Part shown: piece by piece, positions 1 to 5,223 of the stretch | How the letters are laid out: each line of letters begins with the position of its first letter | Numbering within the stretch: position 1 is the first letter of the stretch | Source of the DNA: an uncultured Clostridia bacterium | GTDB lineage: Bacteria; Bacillota; Clostridia; Oscillospirales; Oscillospiraceae | Direction: 5' to 3' | Assembly (NCBI GenBank): GCA_937892865.1 | Contig: CALBJG010000057.1 | Location: 1 to 9,247, forward strand | DNA length: 9,247 nt | Notes under the pieces: generated by a model | Told to the model about the DNA's origin: nothing | Database searches by the model: none | The model's input: only the letters and a program-made list of their open reading frames with translations | Position numbers and translations under genes: made by a program

Positions 1-87
1 TCTATCCTGCGGGAGCGTGTCCCGGATGTAGTCGATCACTTCAATAGACTTGTACGCATAGTGCGACGGATGGTTTACATTATCCAT
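1..87 (-). CDS. DUF3310 family phage protein, N-terminal 29 codons only
   Basis: The ATG at 87-85 opens a frame that runs off the left edge of the window, so only residues 1-29 are visible. The N-terminus contains VNHPSHY followed by a stretch ending EVIDYIRD, which is the hallmark of the DUF3310 family (sometimes called SaV-like). This family is common in phage replication and early regions, and its biochemical role is unknown to me. A GGAGG lies seven bases upstream of the ATG, inside the last codons of the preceding gene, and the start follows that gene's stop by two bases, so the two are probably translationally coupled. The 3' end is truncated by the window rather than by a visible mutation. 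Confidence 0.85.
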   Translation of the reverse strand, partial: MDNVNHPSHYAYKSIEVIDYIRDTLPQDR

Positions 88-89
88 GC

Positions 90-218
90 TCAGCCCTCCT
101 TGTCTTTCCCTTTGGAAACCATCCTGATATTGTTCCACGGGCATATAGCCATCAGAAGCACCCACGTCCCAGCGAAGTGCCAAAAATCTTGAAAGATAAA
201 TTGCAATACTTCAAGCAC
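90..218 (-). CDS. Small membrane protein, 42 aa
   Basis: This short frame starts at a GTG (218-216) seven bases after a GGGAGGG Shine-Dalgarno site and ends at a TGA at 92-90. The product is 42 residues: a start rich in aromatic and hydrophobic residues (LQFIFQDFWHF, about residues 5-15), a continuing hydrophobic stretch to about residue 27 (GTWVLLMAICPW), and a basic, charged tail (KGKDKEG). It is therefore probably a single-pass inner-membrane protein. Short phage proteins with an N-terminal FW-x-F-x-GT pattern are, from memory, frequent in Clostridia phages, but I cannot name a function. It is too short to be a classical holin with two or three membrane segments. The DUF3310 gene follows two bases later. 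Confidence 0.72.
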   Translation of the reverse strand: MLEVLQFIFQDFWHFAGTWVLLMAICPWNNIRMVSKGKDKEG

Positions 219-221
219 GGT

Positions 222-374
222 TCAACCCTCCCTCAGCGGTTCAATAGCTCCGATAATCTGTTCATACATCCATCCATAAAGATTGCAATGTCCGGCAACT
301 TTCCACTCACGTTCCTTTCTCTGGGTACAGATTGAAATTGCATTTTCTTTTATCCCCGCCGCAATCGCAGACAT
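222..374 (-). CDS. Tentative 50-aa ORF overlapping the 3' end of the upstream gene
   Basis: The 84 bases between the stop of the 101-aa zinc protein (307) and the Shine-Dalgarno site of the 42-aa membrane gene need an explanation. One possibility is this frame: an ATG at 374-372 with AAGGA five bases upstream, giving 50 residues. About half of it would be read through DNA that already codes the conserved C-terminus of the upstream protein. The alternative is a 26-codon frame from a GTG at 310-308 (GTGA overlap with the upstream stop) to a TGA at 235-233, whose Shine-Dalgarno spacing is poor. I recognise neither product. Either may be real, or this may simply be a spacer. Confidence 0.3.
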   Translation of the reverse strand: MSAIAAGIKENAISICTQRKEREWKVAGHCNLYGWMYEQIIGAIEPLREG

Positions 375-612
375 CACGTTCCTTCGTCCCCCAACATCGT
401 TCCAGTCCGTAATCATTTTCATGCCAGCAGGAGCATTTATCGCCCGTTGTCGGTTGCTTCATAGTTTCAAGCGTATCGCCAGCCCAGAGCGTTGCGGTTG
501 TAAACGTATCCGTATTCCCACAGTATAAGCACATCGTTGTATTGGGAGAATACACGCGCTTGCAGACCGGGCATTGCCAACCTTGCGGTGAAAACATCGG
601 TGCATCGTACAT
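307..612 (-). CDS. Two-module cysteine-rich (zinc-binding) phage protein, 101 aa
   Basis: The start is taken at the ATG at 612-610, seven bases after GGAGG. An in-frame ATG two codons earlier lies only one base from that site and is less likely. The product has two cysteine modules. Residues 11-35 contain GWQCPVCKRVYSP followed by CLYCG (C14, C17, C28, C31), a typical zinc-ribbon arrangement. Residues 60-91 contain C60, C62, C73, C82, C84 and C91 around GTKERDVCDCGGDKRKC. Each module resembles short stand-alone phage proteins I recall, so this looks like a fusion of two. Nucleic-acid or protein binding is plausible but not shown. The preceding gene's stop is two bases upstream of the start. 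Confidence 0.82.
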   Translation of the reverse strand: MYDAPMFSPQGWQCPVCKRVYSPNTTMCLYCGNTDTFTTATLWAGDTLETMKQPTTGDKCSCWHENDYGLERCWGTKERDVCDCGGDKRKCNFNLYPEKGT

Positions 613-701
613 CGTCATTCCTCCTTCGCCCACAGCGCAAACCCGATGAAGAGCAGCGCTCCTACTATAAACCACAATGGTGCTTCCATCGTCATTCCTC
701 C
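610..701. repeat. 15-bp direct repeat covering two translation-start regions
   Basis: The 15-base string CATCGTCATTCCTCC on the plus strand occurs exactly at 610-624 and again at 687-701, 77 bases apart. On the coding strand each copy is a GGAGG Shine-Dalgarno site, a seven-base spacer and an ATG, so the two copies start consecutive genes. This may be a local duplication of a translation-start cassette or convergence on an efficient start. Confidence 0.75.
615..689 (-). CDS. 24-aa single-pass membrane microprotein
   Basis: A 25-codon frame runs from an ATG at 689-687 to a TGA at 617-615 and fills the gap between two recognised genes. A GGGAGG site lies seven bases before the ATG. The product is a short acidic start, a hydrophobic helix at about residues 5-21 (LWFIVGALLFIGFALW), and a charged end AKEE. 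This is the composition of a single-pass membrane microprotein. The final AAG-GAG-GAA codons double as the Shine-Dalgarno site of the next gene, whose ATG follows the stop by two bases, so coupling is likely. Its size is below most gene-finder limits. Function is unknown; phage microproteins of this kind could act on host membrane proteins or lysis, but nothing here shows that. Confidence 0.72.
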   Translation of the reverse strand: MEAPLWFIVGALLFIGFALWAKEE

Positions 702-702
702 C

Positions 703-912
703 TCAATACAGCGCTTCTTTCAGTTCCTTCAATCCCTTAATGGCTTCGATGACAGCGGTCTGCAATTCTGCGATGTCATCCTCGGAAAGCGCTTCCACGT
801 CCCATGTTGCCTTATCCTCAATCTCTTCCAAATCTGCCAAGATGCCAGCAACGCTCTCCTCAACATCGTCAATGGCGTTGTCAATCTTATTCCGCAGTTC
901 GCTTCTCTTCAC
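703..912 (-). CDS. Acidic helical protein of unknown function, 69 aa
   Basis: I chose the GTG at 912-910, preceded by AGGAGGAAGAGG, over an in-frame upstream start at 963 that would overlap the preceding gene much further and lacks a matching ribosome site. The protein is almost entirely predicted helix by eye: repeated D/E with spaced I, L, A and V (for example VEESVAGILADLEEIED and AVIEAIKGLKELKEAL). It is strongly acidic and could form a coiled coil. No cysteines and no recognisable motif are present. It overlaps the 3' end of the zinc-ribbon gene upstream by 26 bases and is followed after a 13-base gap by the 24-aa membrane microprotein. Small acidic phage proteins sometimes mimic DNA, but that is speculation here. 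Confidence 0.7.
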   Translation of the reverse strand: MKRSELRNKIDNAIDDVEESVAGILADLEEIEDKATWDVEALSEDDIAELQTAVIEAIKGLKELKEALY

Positions 913-1072
913 GTTTCCTCTTCCTCCTGAATGCTTTCCAAGGGTTTGTTTCCGCACCCTCATAACGCTTGTATTTACATCTTGGGCATACCCACTTGGC
1001 GGCGCTCATAATATCCGGCGGTTCCCACCGCAGTTGCGTACCGCACGAAGGGCAAACGTCATTGCGCTTCAC
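887..1072 (-). CDS. Zinc-ribbon protein, 61 aa
   Basis: The frame begins at a GTG (1072-1070) eight bases after GGAGG. The protein has a four-cysteine zinc ribbon: C7-PS-C10 and C29-PR-C32 in the contexts VCPSCGTQLRW and WVCPRCKYKRY. The C-terminus is strongly basic (KAFRRKRKREEKR). A zinc ribbon with a basic tail suggests nucleic-acid binding, which is inference. The start lies three bases after the stop of the preceding cysteine protein (TGA at 1078-1076), and the 3' end overlaps the next gene by 26 bases. I do not recognise a named family. Confidence 0.75.
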   Translation of the reverse strand: MKRNDVCPSCGTQLRWEPPDIMSAAKWVCPRCKYKRYEGAETNPWKAFRRKRKREEKRTAE

Positions 1073-1075
1073 GCT

Positions 1076-1276
1076 TCATTCCTCCCTTTCCCCGCCAGCG
1101 CAAAACCAATCGTCACCCGTTTTCATTCCTTCGGAATACATTTTGCAATTAAGCGAATCCCACCTAAACTTACAGTCTTTGCATCGAATCAATTCCCCGT
1201 GGTTATCGTCCCATTTGTAATCGCCGTTTCCCACCTTGATATACGATTCGATGAACTCAACCTTTTTTTGATCCAT
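1076..1276 (-). CDS. Cysteine-motif phage protein, 66 aa (paralogue of the upstream gene)
   Basis: The ATG at 1276-1274 directly follows the TAA of the preceding gene with no gap, and GGAG lies nine bases upstream. The C-terminal half carries IRCKDCKFR (C32, C35), then C44 and a closing DDWFCAGGEREE (C59). The preceding gene has the same pattern, RCRDCKHR and DDWYCADGERK, so the two products share a four-cysteine module with different N-termini. The module is common in Firmicutes phages and is probably a zinc-bound knuckle. Function is unknown. The last codons (GAG AGG GAG GAA TGA) also carry the Shine-Dalgarno site of the next gene. Confidence 0.78.
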   Translation of the reverse strand: MDQKKVEFIESYIKVGNGDYKWDDNHGELIRCKDCKFRWDSLNCKMYSEGMKTGDDWFCAGGEREE

Positions 1277-1573
1277 TTATTTTCTCTCCCCGTCAGCGCA
1301 GTACCAATCATCGTCAGGCATCCGCGAATACCATTCATCGTCTACTTGGAGTGGGCATATACCGTCCGGGAAAACCAAATCAAATCCGCTGTCATACGGT
1401 TCTTTTTTTATTGGCCTGTGTTTACAATCCCGGCAGCGTACCACCTTCACCCGGTCTAAATCCATCCCGATCTTCGCCCACTCAAGAACCGATTTTCCTT
1501 CCAGTATGGGCTTGTTCAGCGCTTTTTCAACGCCGCTTTTGATTGCATCATCAAGGCTCTTTAACTCAGCCAT
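1277..1573 (-). CDS. Cysteine-motif phage protein, 98 aa
   Basis: Translation should start at the ATG at 1573-1571, seven bases after GGAGG. It shares one base with the stop of the gene before it (TGATG). The 25-residue longer frame upstream lacks a ribosome site of its own. Residues 1-40 are helical and charged. Residues 41-98 carry VVRCRDCKHR (C47, C50), GICPL (C73) and DDDWYCADGERK (C92), a four-cysteine module predicted to bind zinc. The same module recurs in the 66-aa gene immediately downstream. The RC-x-DC start and D-W-x-CA-x-GER end are a pattern I recall from many uncharacterised phage proteins; no activity is known to me. Confidence 0.8.
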   Translation of the reverse strand: MAELKSLDDAIKSGVEKALNKPILEGKSVLEWAKIGMDLDRVKVVRCRDCKHRPIKKEPYDSGFDLVFPDGICPLQVDDEWYSRMPDDDWYCADGERK

Positions 1574-1809
1574 CACGATTCCTCCTTCGGTTCGTAATGC
1601 GCAATCATGTACTCCAGTTCGGCTGCGCTCGAATATGGGTTGCACAGCGATTCAGCGCCAGTTAATATGTGTTCCGAAAACTGCGGATCGCTCACGTTAA
1701 TCCCTTTTTTCTCCATCCAATCCACAATGAGCCAATCGCATTTCATGAATTGTTCGGCGTGCCACGCTCTTCGCATAGCTATCCGCTTGATGTGGTTTGG
1801 AACCTTCAT
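1573..1809 (-). CDS. Hypothetical phage protein, 78 aa
   Basis: The ATG at 1809-1807 overlaps the stop of the DUF551 fusion gene by four bases (ATGA) and has AAGGAGG close upstream, which identifies it over a longer in-frame extension to 1890 that would lie inside the DUF551 domain coding region. The product starts with a basic segment (KVPNHIKRIAMRRAWHA) and continues with WLIVDWMEKKGI and a C-terminal acidic helix ending PKEES. I do not recognise the family. The terminal codons for PKEES contain the Shine-Dalgarno site of the next gene. No cysteine cluster or membrane segment is present. Confidence 0.75.
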   Translation of the reverse strand: MKVPNHIKRIAMRRAWHAEQFMKCDWLIVDWMEKKGINVSDPQFSEHILTGAESLCNPYSSAAELEYMIAHYEPKEES

Positions 1810-2264
1810 GCTTCCTCCTTCGGCAATTCCGGGTTCTCCATCCAATGCGTCACTTTCCGTCCTTCTGGTGGAACCGTCTCCACGGCCCACCGACCATCTA
1901 CCGTGTAACTGTGATGCACGCGCCGCGTACCGTCAGGCCACAAAACAACACACCGTACATCGTCGCTCATTTTCTCAAACAGTCCGGGCTTCCACTTGTC
2001 TGTTCCCTTCAATTTGGCAAAGAAGGTATCGTGTTCTTCCGGCATCCGCTCATTTACGCTCACCCACTTCCCGACATTTGTATCGGGAACATCCTGCGCT
2101 TTCAGCAGGGAGAGGGCATCCTTCAACAAGTCGAAGATTACTCCGTTGTCCCCTCCCAAGCACTCTCCATAATACGGGCATTCGGTAGGGCAAGGATCAC
2201 AACCTTTGATCGTTGCACTACACCACTCCAGCCCCTTGATCACCTTTTCCCTCAGACCATCCAT
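1806..2264 (-). CDS. DUF551 protein with N-terminal cysteine domain, 152 aa
   Basis: The ATG at 2264-2262 follows a GGAGGG site by about six bases. Residues 1-55 form a helical domain with C15, C22, C25, C29 and C35 (GCDPCPTECPYYGEC), ending in DLLKDALSLLK. That arrangement is common at the N-terminus of Clostridia phage proteins and is probably metal-binding. Residues 67-148 match DUF551: KWVSVNERMPEE at the start, a central WPDG turn, and THWMENPELP at the end. DUF551 proteins are small phage and prophage proteins of unknown role. A shorter DUF551-like protein lies at 7377-7610, so the module has two relatives of this type. The stop overlaps the next ATG by four bases. Confidence 0.87.
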   Translation of the reverse strand: MDGLREKVIKGLEWCSATIKGCDPCPTECPYYGECLGGDNGVIFDLLKDALSLLKAQDVPDTNVGKWVSVNERMPEEHDTFFAKLKGTDKWKPGLFEKMSDDVRCVVLWPDGTRRVHHSYTVDGRWAVETVPPEGRKVTHWMENPELPKEEA

Positions 2265-2266
2265 TT

Positions 2267-2677
2267 TTAGCCCTCCAGCACGTCCGTTCTCGCCATGTAC
2301 TTTTTGTTGTCGATCAACTCAGCCGCTTTGCGCACGTTTCCAAGCGCCTCCGCAAGCCTGTTCAGAGCAGTATCGTTAGCGGCGATCCAGTTATAGACCG
2401 GGAGAAGCAGTTCGTTTTCACTCTTGCATTTACGGCGTTCCCTTCGTGTTTCCCGAATCTTCTTGTAAAGCGCGTAACCGCCTTTACAGTCCAGATCGCC
2501 GTGCAATTCCGCATAGTGCATCAGGTCTTGTAGTTCTTCCTCCTTGTCGTTCGTCTCGCGTGCATTCCCTTCGTAACGGCTTTTTACTTCCCGGCAGAAG
2601 GAAATGAAATCAGTAATATTCTTGTCTGGCATCAGCGTATCGTATGGAATACGCTTTGTATCAATGATCACGCTCAT
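2267..2677 (-). CDS. Conserved hypothetical phage protein, 136 aa
   Basis: The frame starts at an ATG seven bases after GGGAG, overlapping the preceding gene by 17 bases. The protein is helical and charged. Its recognisable core is EELQDLMHYAELHGDL followed by YALYKKIRETRRERRKCKSE, a helical hairpin with a highly basic second helix (about residues 47-85), then a helical C-terminus ending NKKYMARTDVLEG. I recall the pattern LQDLxHYxEL with YxxxKxRExRRERRxCK from many uncharacterised Firmicutes phage early proteins. No catalytic motif is visible. The basic helix could contact nucleic acid, which is inference. Confidence 0.82.
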   Translation of the reverse strand: MSVIIDTKRIPYDTLMPDKNITDFISFCREVKSRYEGNARETNDKEEELQDLMHYAELHGDLDCKGGYALYKKIRETRRERRKCKSENELLLPVYNWIAANDTALNRLAEALGNVRKAAELIDNKKYMARTDVLEG

Positions 2678-2846
2678 TTTTGTACTCCCTTGAATACATT
2701 TTTGAATCGTCCTCTACGCACTTCGCGCAAAACCCGATTGCCCCGTGTTCACGCTGCTTTTCGTAGTAGTCTGCCAGTTCGCCGTAGCTTTTCTTCTTGA
2801 CTTTTTCTTTGGTTCCGTCTGCGTATTCAATCGTGCCTTTTACCAT
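2661..2846 (-). CDS. Hypothetical protein, 61 aa
   Basis: I start this at the ATG at 2846-2844, five bases after a GGTGAGAG ribosome site, rather than at the in-frame TTG at 2861. The product opens with a beta-rich segment (VKGTIEYADGTKEKV), then a basic helix (YGELADYYEKQREHG) and one cysteine pair, FCAKC (C45 and C48), before an acidic and charged tail. One CxxC pair alone would bind metal only as a dimer or partner. The family is not recognised. The gene starts eight bases after the stop of the zinc protein before it and overlaps the next gene by 17 bases. Confidence 0.68.
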   Translation of the reverse strand: MVKGTIEYADGTKEKVKKKSYGELADYYEKQREHGAIGFCAKCVEDDSKMYSREYKNERDH

Positions 2847-2854
2847 GATTACTC

Positions 2855-3073
2855 TCACCAATCTTTCCTTACTGCTTTACCAAAGTAACTTGAAAGAATT
2901 TTTAATGCGCAATCGCCACACAAGGAAGCGTTGTCAAATCCTCCTATGCGCCGTTCATTCTGCCCGTCAATAAGAATCAATGGTTTCCCCCCTGGGGAAT
3001 AAGAAAAATAATGAAGTTCATCGCTTTTGCCGAAAGTCTTTCCGCACTTGTCGCAGGAAAATAGTATTGCCAT
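2855..3073 (-). CDS. Zinc-finger-like protein, 72 aa
   Basis: The frame can begin at 3112 or at the ATG at 3073-3071; the latter is chosen because AGAGG precedes it at ten bases while the former has no ribosome site. The protein begins AILFSCDKCGKTFG (C7, C10) and has a second pair at LCGDC (C52, C55). Two CxxC pairs about 42 residues apart suggest a zinc ribbon or treble-clef fold with a long insert. The insert includes an HYFSYSPGGKPL segment. It lies 55 bases after the XF1762-like gene, which is the largest intergenic gap in the window; I see no clear promoter or terminator in that gap. The role is unknown. Confidence 0.72.
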   Translation of the reverse strand: MAILFSCDKCGKTFGKSDELHYFSYSPGGKPLILIDGQNERRIGGFDNASLCGDCALKILSSYFGKAVRKDW

Positions 3074-3128
3074 TTTATTTGAACCTCTTCTCCCATCTGA
3101 TCTTCTTCTCATCCGGGTACTTGCGTTC

Positions 3129-3554
3129 TTACCCGAATAGCGTGACTTGCATTACATCTCTCGGTCTGCTTGGTACGTCCCAATTCGTGCCTCCAGCTTC
3201 GCCGCAATTCGTAAACCCGCTTGCTTTCAGGCTGGTTCCTGGTTCGCTAACCAGCGTATATGTGACAATGCGTTTATACCCCATTTCACGGGCTATTCTG
3301 GCACACGCACCGTAGAGGATGGAACACGCATTGTAAGTGCCGTCCGTGCAAACCCTGTATATCTCAACGGTCAACCCGTCATCCAGTCTACGCGCCACGG
3401 GATGGCCTACGATAGCAACCCCGTGCAATACCCCACCCGCATCTGTAACTCCGATACTGAATCTGTGGCCCACCACCGGCTTGTTATGCCGATGGTGGAT
3501 AGCCACATAAGCGTTCGCTTCACGGAGAGTGAGGGGGCAAATGGAAAGGCTCGT
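3129..3554 (-). CDS. XF1762 family (GNAT-like) protein, probable non-canonical start
   Basis: The product matches the XF1762 family, a phage and bacterial family annotated as GNAT-like. Visible marks are HHRHNKPVVGHRFSIGV, HPVARRLDDGLTVEIYRVCTDG, then NACSILYGACARIAREMGY and IVTYTLVSEPGTSLKASGF. The first ordinary start (GTG at 3506) begins at the HHRH motif, and the codons immediately upstream read LTLREANAYV in frame, which is the conserved N-terminus as I recall it. The real start must be further upstream. The frame is open back to the TAA of the previous gene and contains only ACG (3554-3552, four bases after GGAGG) and ATT (3542-3540, 16 bases after it) as plausible starts; I have used ACG. 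Substrate and activity are unknown. Confidence 0.85.
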   Translation of the reverse strand, partial: TSLSICPLTLREANAYVAIHHRHNKPVVGHRFSIGVTDAGGVLHGVAIVGHPVARRLDDGLTVEIYRVCTDGTYNACSILYGACARIAREMGYKRIVTYTLVSEPGTSLKASGFTNCGEAGGTNWDVPSRPRDVMQVTLFG

Positions 3555-3558
3555 TCTT

Positions 3559-3563
3559 CCTCC
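3559..3563 (-). promoter_or_regulatory. GGAGG Shine-Dalgarno site without an ATG, GTG or TTG at usual distance
   Basis: A strong GGAGG follows the stop of the DGQHR-motif gene by three bases and is placed to start the XF1762-like gene. In the correct frame the only near-cognate codons downstream are ACG at spacing 4 and ATT at spacing 16; the first in-frame standard start is over 50 bases away and cuts off conserved residues. Confidence 0.65.
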
Positions 3564-3566
3564 GAA

Positions 3567-4388
3567 TTATTTGCTCGTCAGCCCATCCTGCAACCGAATC
3601 CGGTGCAGCAGTTCCATAGAATCCATGCTGAACTTGTATTTCAGCTGCCGTACTTTCCCCTCGGAGAAATCCTTGTACGCGCTGATCGCCGAGGAGAACA
3701 GCAGTTTACGTTCCTCCGGGCTGTGGCTCCGATTCACAAGAACCATATTGCGGAAAATAAACGCCGCGCTGGCTTCATAATGCCCCTGGGGGATACCGCT
3801 GTTTACGATGCGGTAGAAATCCCCGATCTCTCCGGCATCGTAGCCGTCACGCATCAGGCAGTAGGTGGCTGCGATAATCGCGGCCTTTTTGCAGAAACCG
3901 TTGCCGCCGCCAAGCGTCGTGATCCTGACGGCCTTGGTGAGTTCGTCAGCGTTTTTCTCGGCATAGTCCAGCACAGCCGCCTTCCCGGAATACTGGTGGT
4001 TTACATCGCCGTTGTTCACAATGAACGATGCAACAGCCACCATCTGCGTGTACCACTTGTCGGCGATCCCACGCGCCTTGGCGATCTGCCCCAGGGAGCG
4101 TGTGGCCCCGATATCGTAAAGGCTTACATCGTCCTTCACGCCGCGCACAACCAGCATTTCCACGGGAATCCCGGCCCGGACAATCGCTTGCAGACGGTGC
4201 TGACCGTCAAGCAGTTTCCCGTCCTCGCTGAATTTGATCGCCTCGCCATTCATCTGCCACTTGCCAGACTTCATATCGTTGCTATAACTGATCACGCGAC
4301 CGCTGTTGATACTGCGGTAATTCTCTGTATTGTACTTCAAGTATTCCTGCGCCATTTCCGGGGTAATTTTTTCCTGACGAATCTCCAT
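3567..4388 (-). CDS. ParB-like protein with DGQHR motif, 273 aa
   Basis: The ATG lies eight bases after GAGG. The N-terminal third carries the ParB/sulfiredoxin-like fold signature: MKSGKWQMNGEAIKFSEDG followed by LLDGQHRLQAIVRAG (D61-R65), then VEMLVVRGV. The DGQHR sequence is shared with DndB/DpdB-type DNA-modification proteins and with many phage proteins annotated as ParB-like nucleases. A second conserved segment, YDIGATRSLGQIAKARG (about residues 91-107), also fits the phage family. The remaining 150 residues are helical and unassigned. Its role in this phage is unknown: nicking, DNA binding or partition-like functions have all been suggested for relatives. The XF1762 gene follows immediately. 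Confidence 0.85.
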   Translation of the reverse strand: MEIRQEKITPEMAQEYLKYNTENYRSINSGRVISYSNDMKSGKWQMNGEAIKFSEDGKLLDGQHRLQAIVRAGIPVEMLVVRGVKDDVSLYDIGATRSLGQIAKARGIADKWYTQMVAVASFIVNNGDVNHQYSGKAAVLDYAEKNADELTKAVRITTLGGGNGFCKKAAIIAATYCLMRDGYDAGEIGDFYRIVNSGIPQGHYEASAAFIFRNMVLVNRSHSPEERKLLFSSAISAYKDFSEGKVRQLKYKFSMDSMELLHRIRLQDGLTSK

Positions 4389-4408
4389 GCTTCTTACCTC
4401 TCTTTTAA

Positions 4409-4708
4409 TCAGATTACGCTTTCCGCATAGTCTCCCAAGTCCAAGCCGGTTTCCTCCAGCAGTTCCTTCCGCACTTCTTCAAAGCACAGCGCGTTTACGC
4501 TATATTCATTCGTTGCTACCAGCACATCCGCAATCTTATCGCTGTCCAGATGCAGTACCCGGTGCAGGGCCAGCGCAAACGAACCGATAGATACCTCCAT
4601 GTGGTGTCGCTCAATGTTTAGCAATGCTTCCCGGAGCGCTTTCCGAAAATCGCTATCTGTGTACACTTTTGGCTGGCAGCGTTGCCGATGCGGCTGTTTA
4701 TTGCTCAT
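4409..4708 (-). CDS. Conserved hypothetical phage protein, 99 aa
   Basis: The start is taken at the ATG at 4708-4706, ten bases after GAGG; a GTG two codons earlier (4714) is possible. The gene overlaps the end of the cysteine-containing gene upstream by 11 bases. The protein has a basic N-terminus (NKQPHRQRCQPK) and a helical body: DFRKALREALLNIERHH, SFALALHRVLHLD, NEYSVNALCFEEVRKELLEETGLDLGDY. The last segment (EEVRKEL-x-EETGLDL) is a pattern I recall from uncharacterised proteins in Clostridia phages. No catalytic, metal-binding or membrane motif is visible. Confidence 0.78.
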   Translation of the reverse strand: MSNKQPHRQRCQPKVYTDSDFRKALREALLNIERHHMEVSIGSFALALHRVLHLDSDKIADVLVATNEYSVNALCFEEVRKELLEETGLDLGDYAESVI

Positions 4709-4952
4709 TGTCACTCATCCTCAATTCAAAGTTAATGAACCGTGGCGAAGCCATAATGCAGCATTTCGCAAGTTCGCTATGCTCAATGCAATCATTCTGA
4801 TTCACACACACGTTGCACGGCCCGACCAAACCAGAAGGGAGCAGCCACGGTGACGCTTCCCGCACCAATTCGTGAAGTTCTGTCACGCTTTCCCGACTAT
4901 GCGTAGGGACGGTGGACAGATACCACAGCCTACGAAGTTTCTCGATCTCCAT
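4698..4952 (-). CDS. Cysteine-containing hypothetical protein, 84 aa
   Basis: AGGAGG six bases upstream fixes the ATG at 4952-4950; the longer frame to 4973 has no ribosome site. The gene overlaps the end of the membrane-protein gene before it by 23 bases, and the Shine-Dalgarno site sits in that gene's codons for LQEED. The N-terminal half is a charged helix (ESVTELHELVREA). The second half has five cysteines: PCNVCVNQNDC (C46, C49, C55) and KCC (C64, C65). The set could coordinate zinc or an iron-sulfur cluster, but the spacing does not match a family I can name. Confidence 0.75.
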   Translation of the reverse strand: MEIEKLRRLWYLSTVPTHSRESVTELHELVREASPWLLPSGLVGPCNVCVNQNDCIEHSELAKCCIMASPRFINFELRMSDNEQ

Positions 4953-5208
4953 CGTCTTCCTCCTGTAGATCAAACGGAATGTTATCGTAGATCCCGCGTT
5001 CCAGGGCCTTCATTTCCCACTCTGCGTCCAGTTCCACCTTCCGCATGGCAATTTCTTTGTTGCAATCCGCAAGATACTTACGCTCATTCACCCATGCGTT
5101 CTCGGAAGGATAGTCATCAGAATCACGCCAAAGGCCAGCGAAAAACCCGGCTACATAGCCCATCGTCAGCGCAAGGAAAACCGCCAAGATCCACACCCAC
5201 TCTGGCAT
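4930..5208 (-). CDS. Single-pass membrane protein with charged cytoplasmic tail, 92 aa
   Basis: An ATG at 5208-5206 follows a GAGAGGAG site by about nine bases and lies 15 bases after the preceding stop. Residues 4-27 are a membrane helix (WVWILAVFLALTMGYVAGFFAGLW). The remaining 65 residues are hydrophilic and helical (SENAWVNERKYLADCNKEIAMRKVELD as two joined pieces of helix), ending in a strongly acidic segment (EEDDGDRE). A short N-terminus, a following arginine and the soluble tail suggest N-out, C-in topology, which is inference. Function is unknown; small membrane proteins of this type recur in phage early regions. Confidence 0.8.
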   Translation of the reverse strand: MPEWVWILAVFLALTMGYVAGFFAGLWRDSDDYPSENAWVNERKYLADCNKEIAMRKVELDAEWEMKALERGIYDNIPFDLQEEDDGDRETS

Positions 5209-5223
5209 CCAGCATCACTCCTC

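Noticed and set aside
677..1459. 260-codon open frame on the plus strand
   Set aside because: It covers five minus-strand genes with good starts and cysteine motifs, and it would be the only right-going gene. It is a shadow frame.
3074..3128. Promoter or terminator in the largest intergenic gap
   Set aside because: I find neither a convincing -35/-10 pair on the minus strand nor a hairpin followed by a T-run in these 55 bases.
3147..4430. 427-codon open frame on the plus strand
   Set aside because: It is antisense to the ParB-like and XF1762 genes, both supported by family motifs and ribosome sites. Its product has no recognisable pattern and it lacks a suitable Shine-Dalgarno site.
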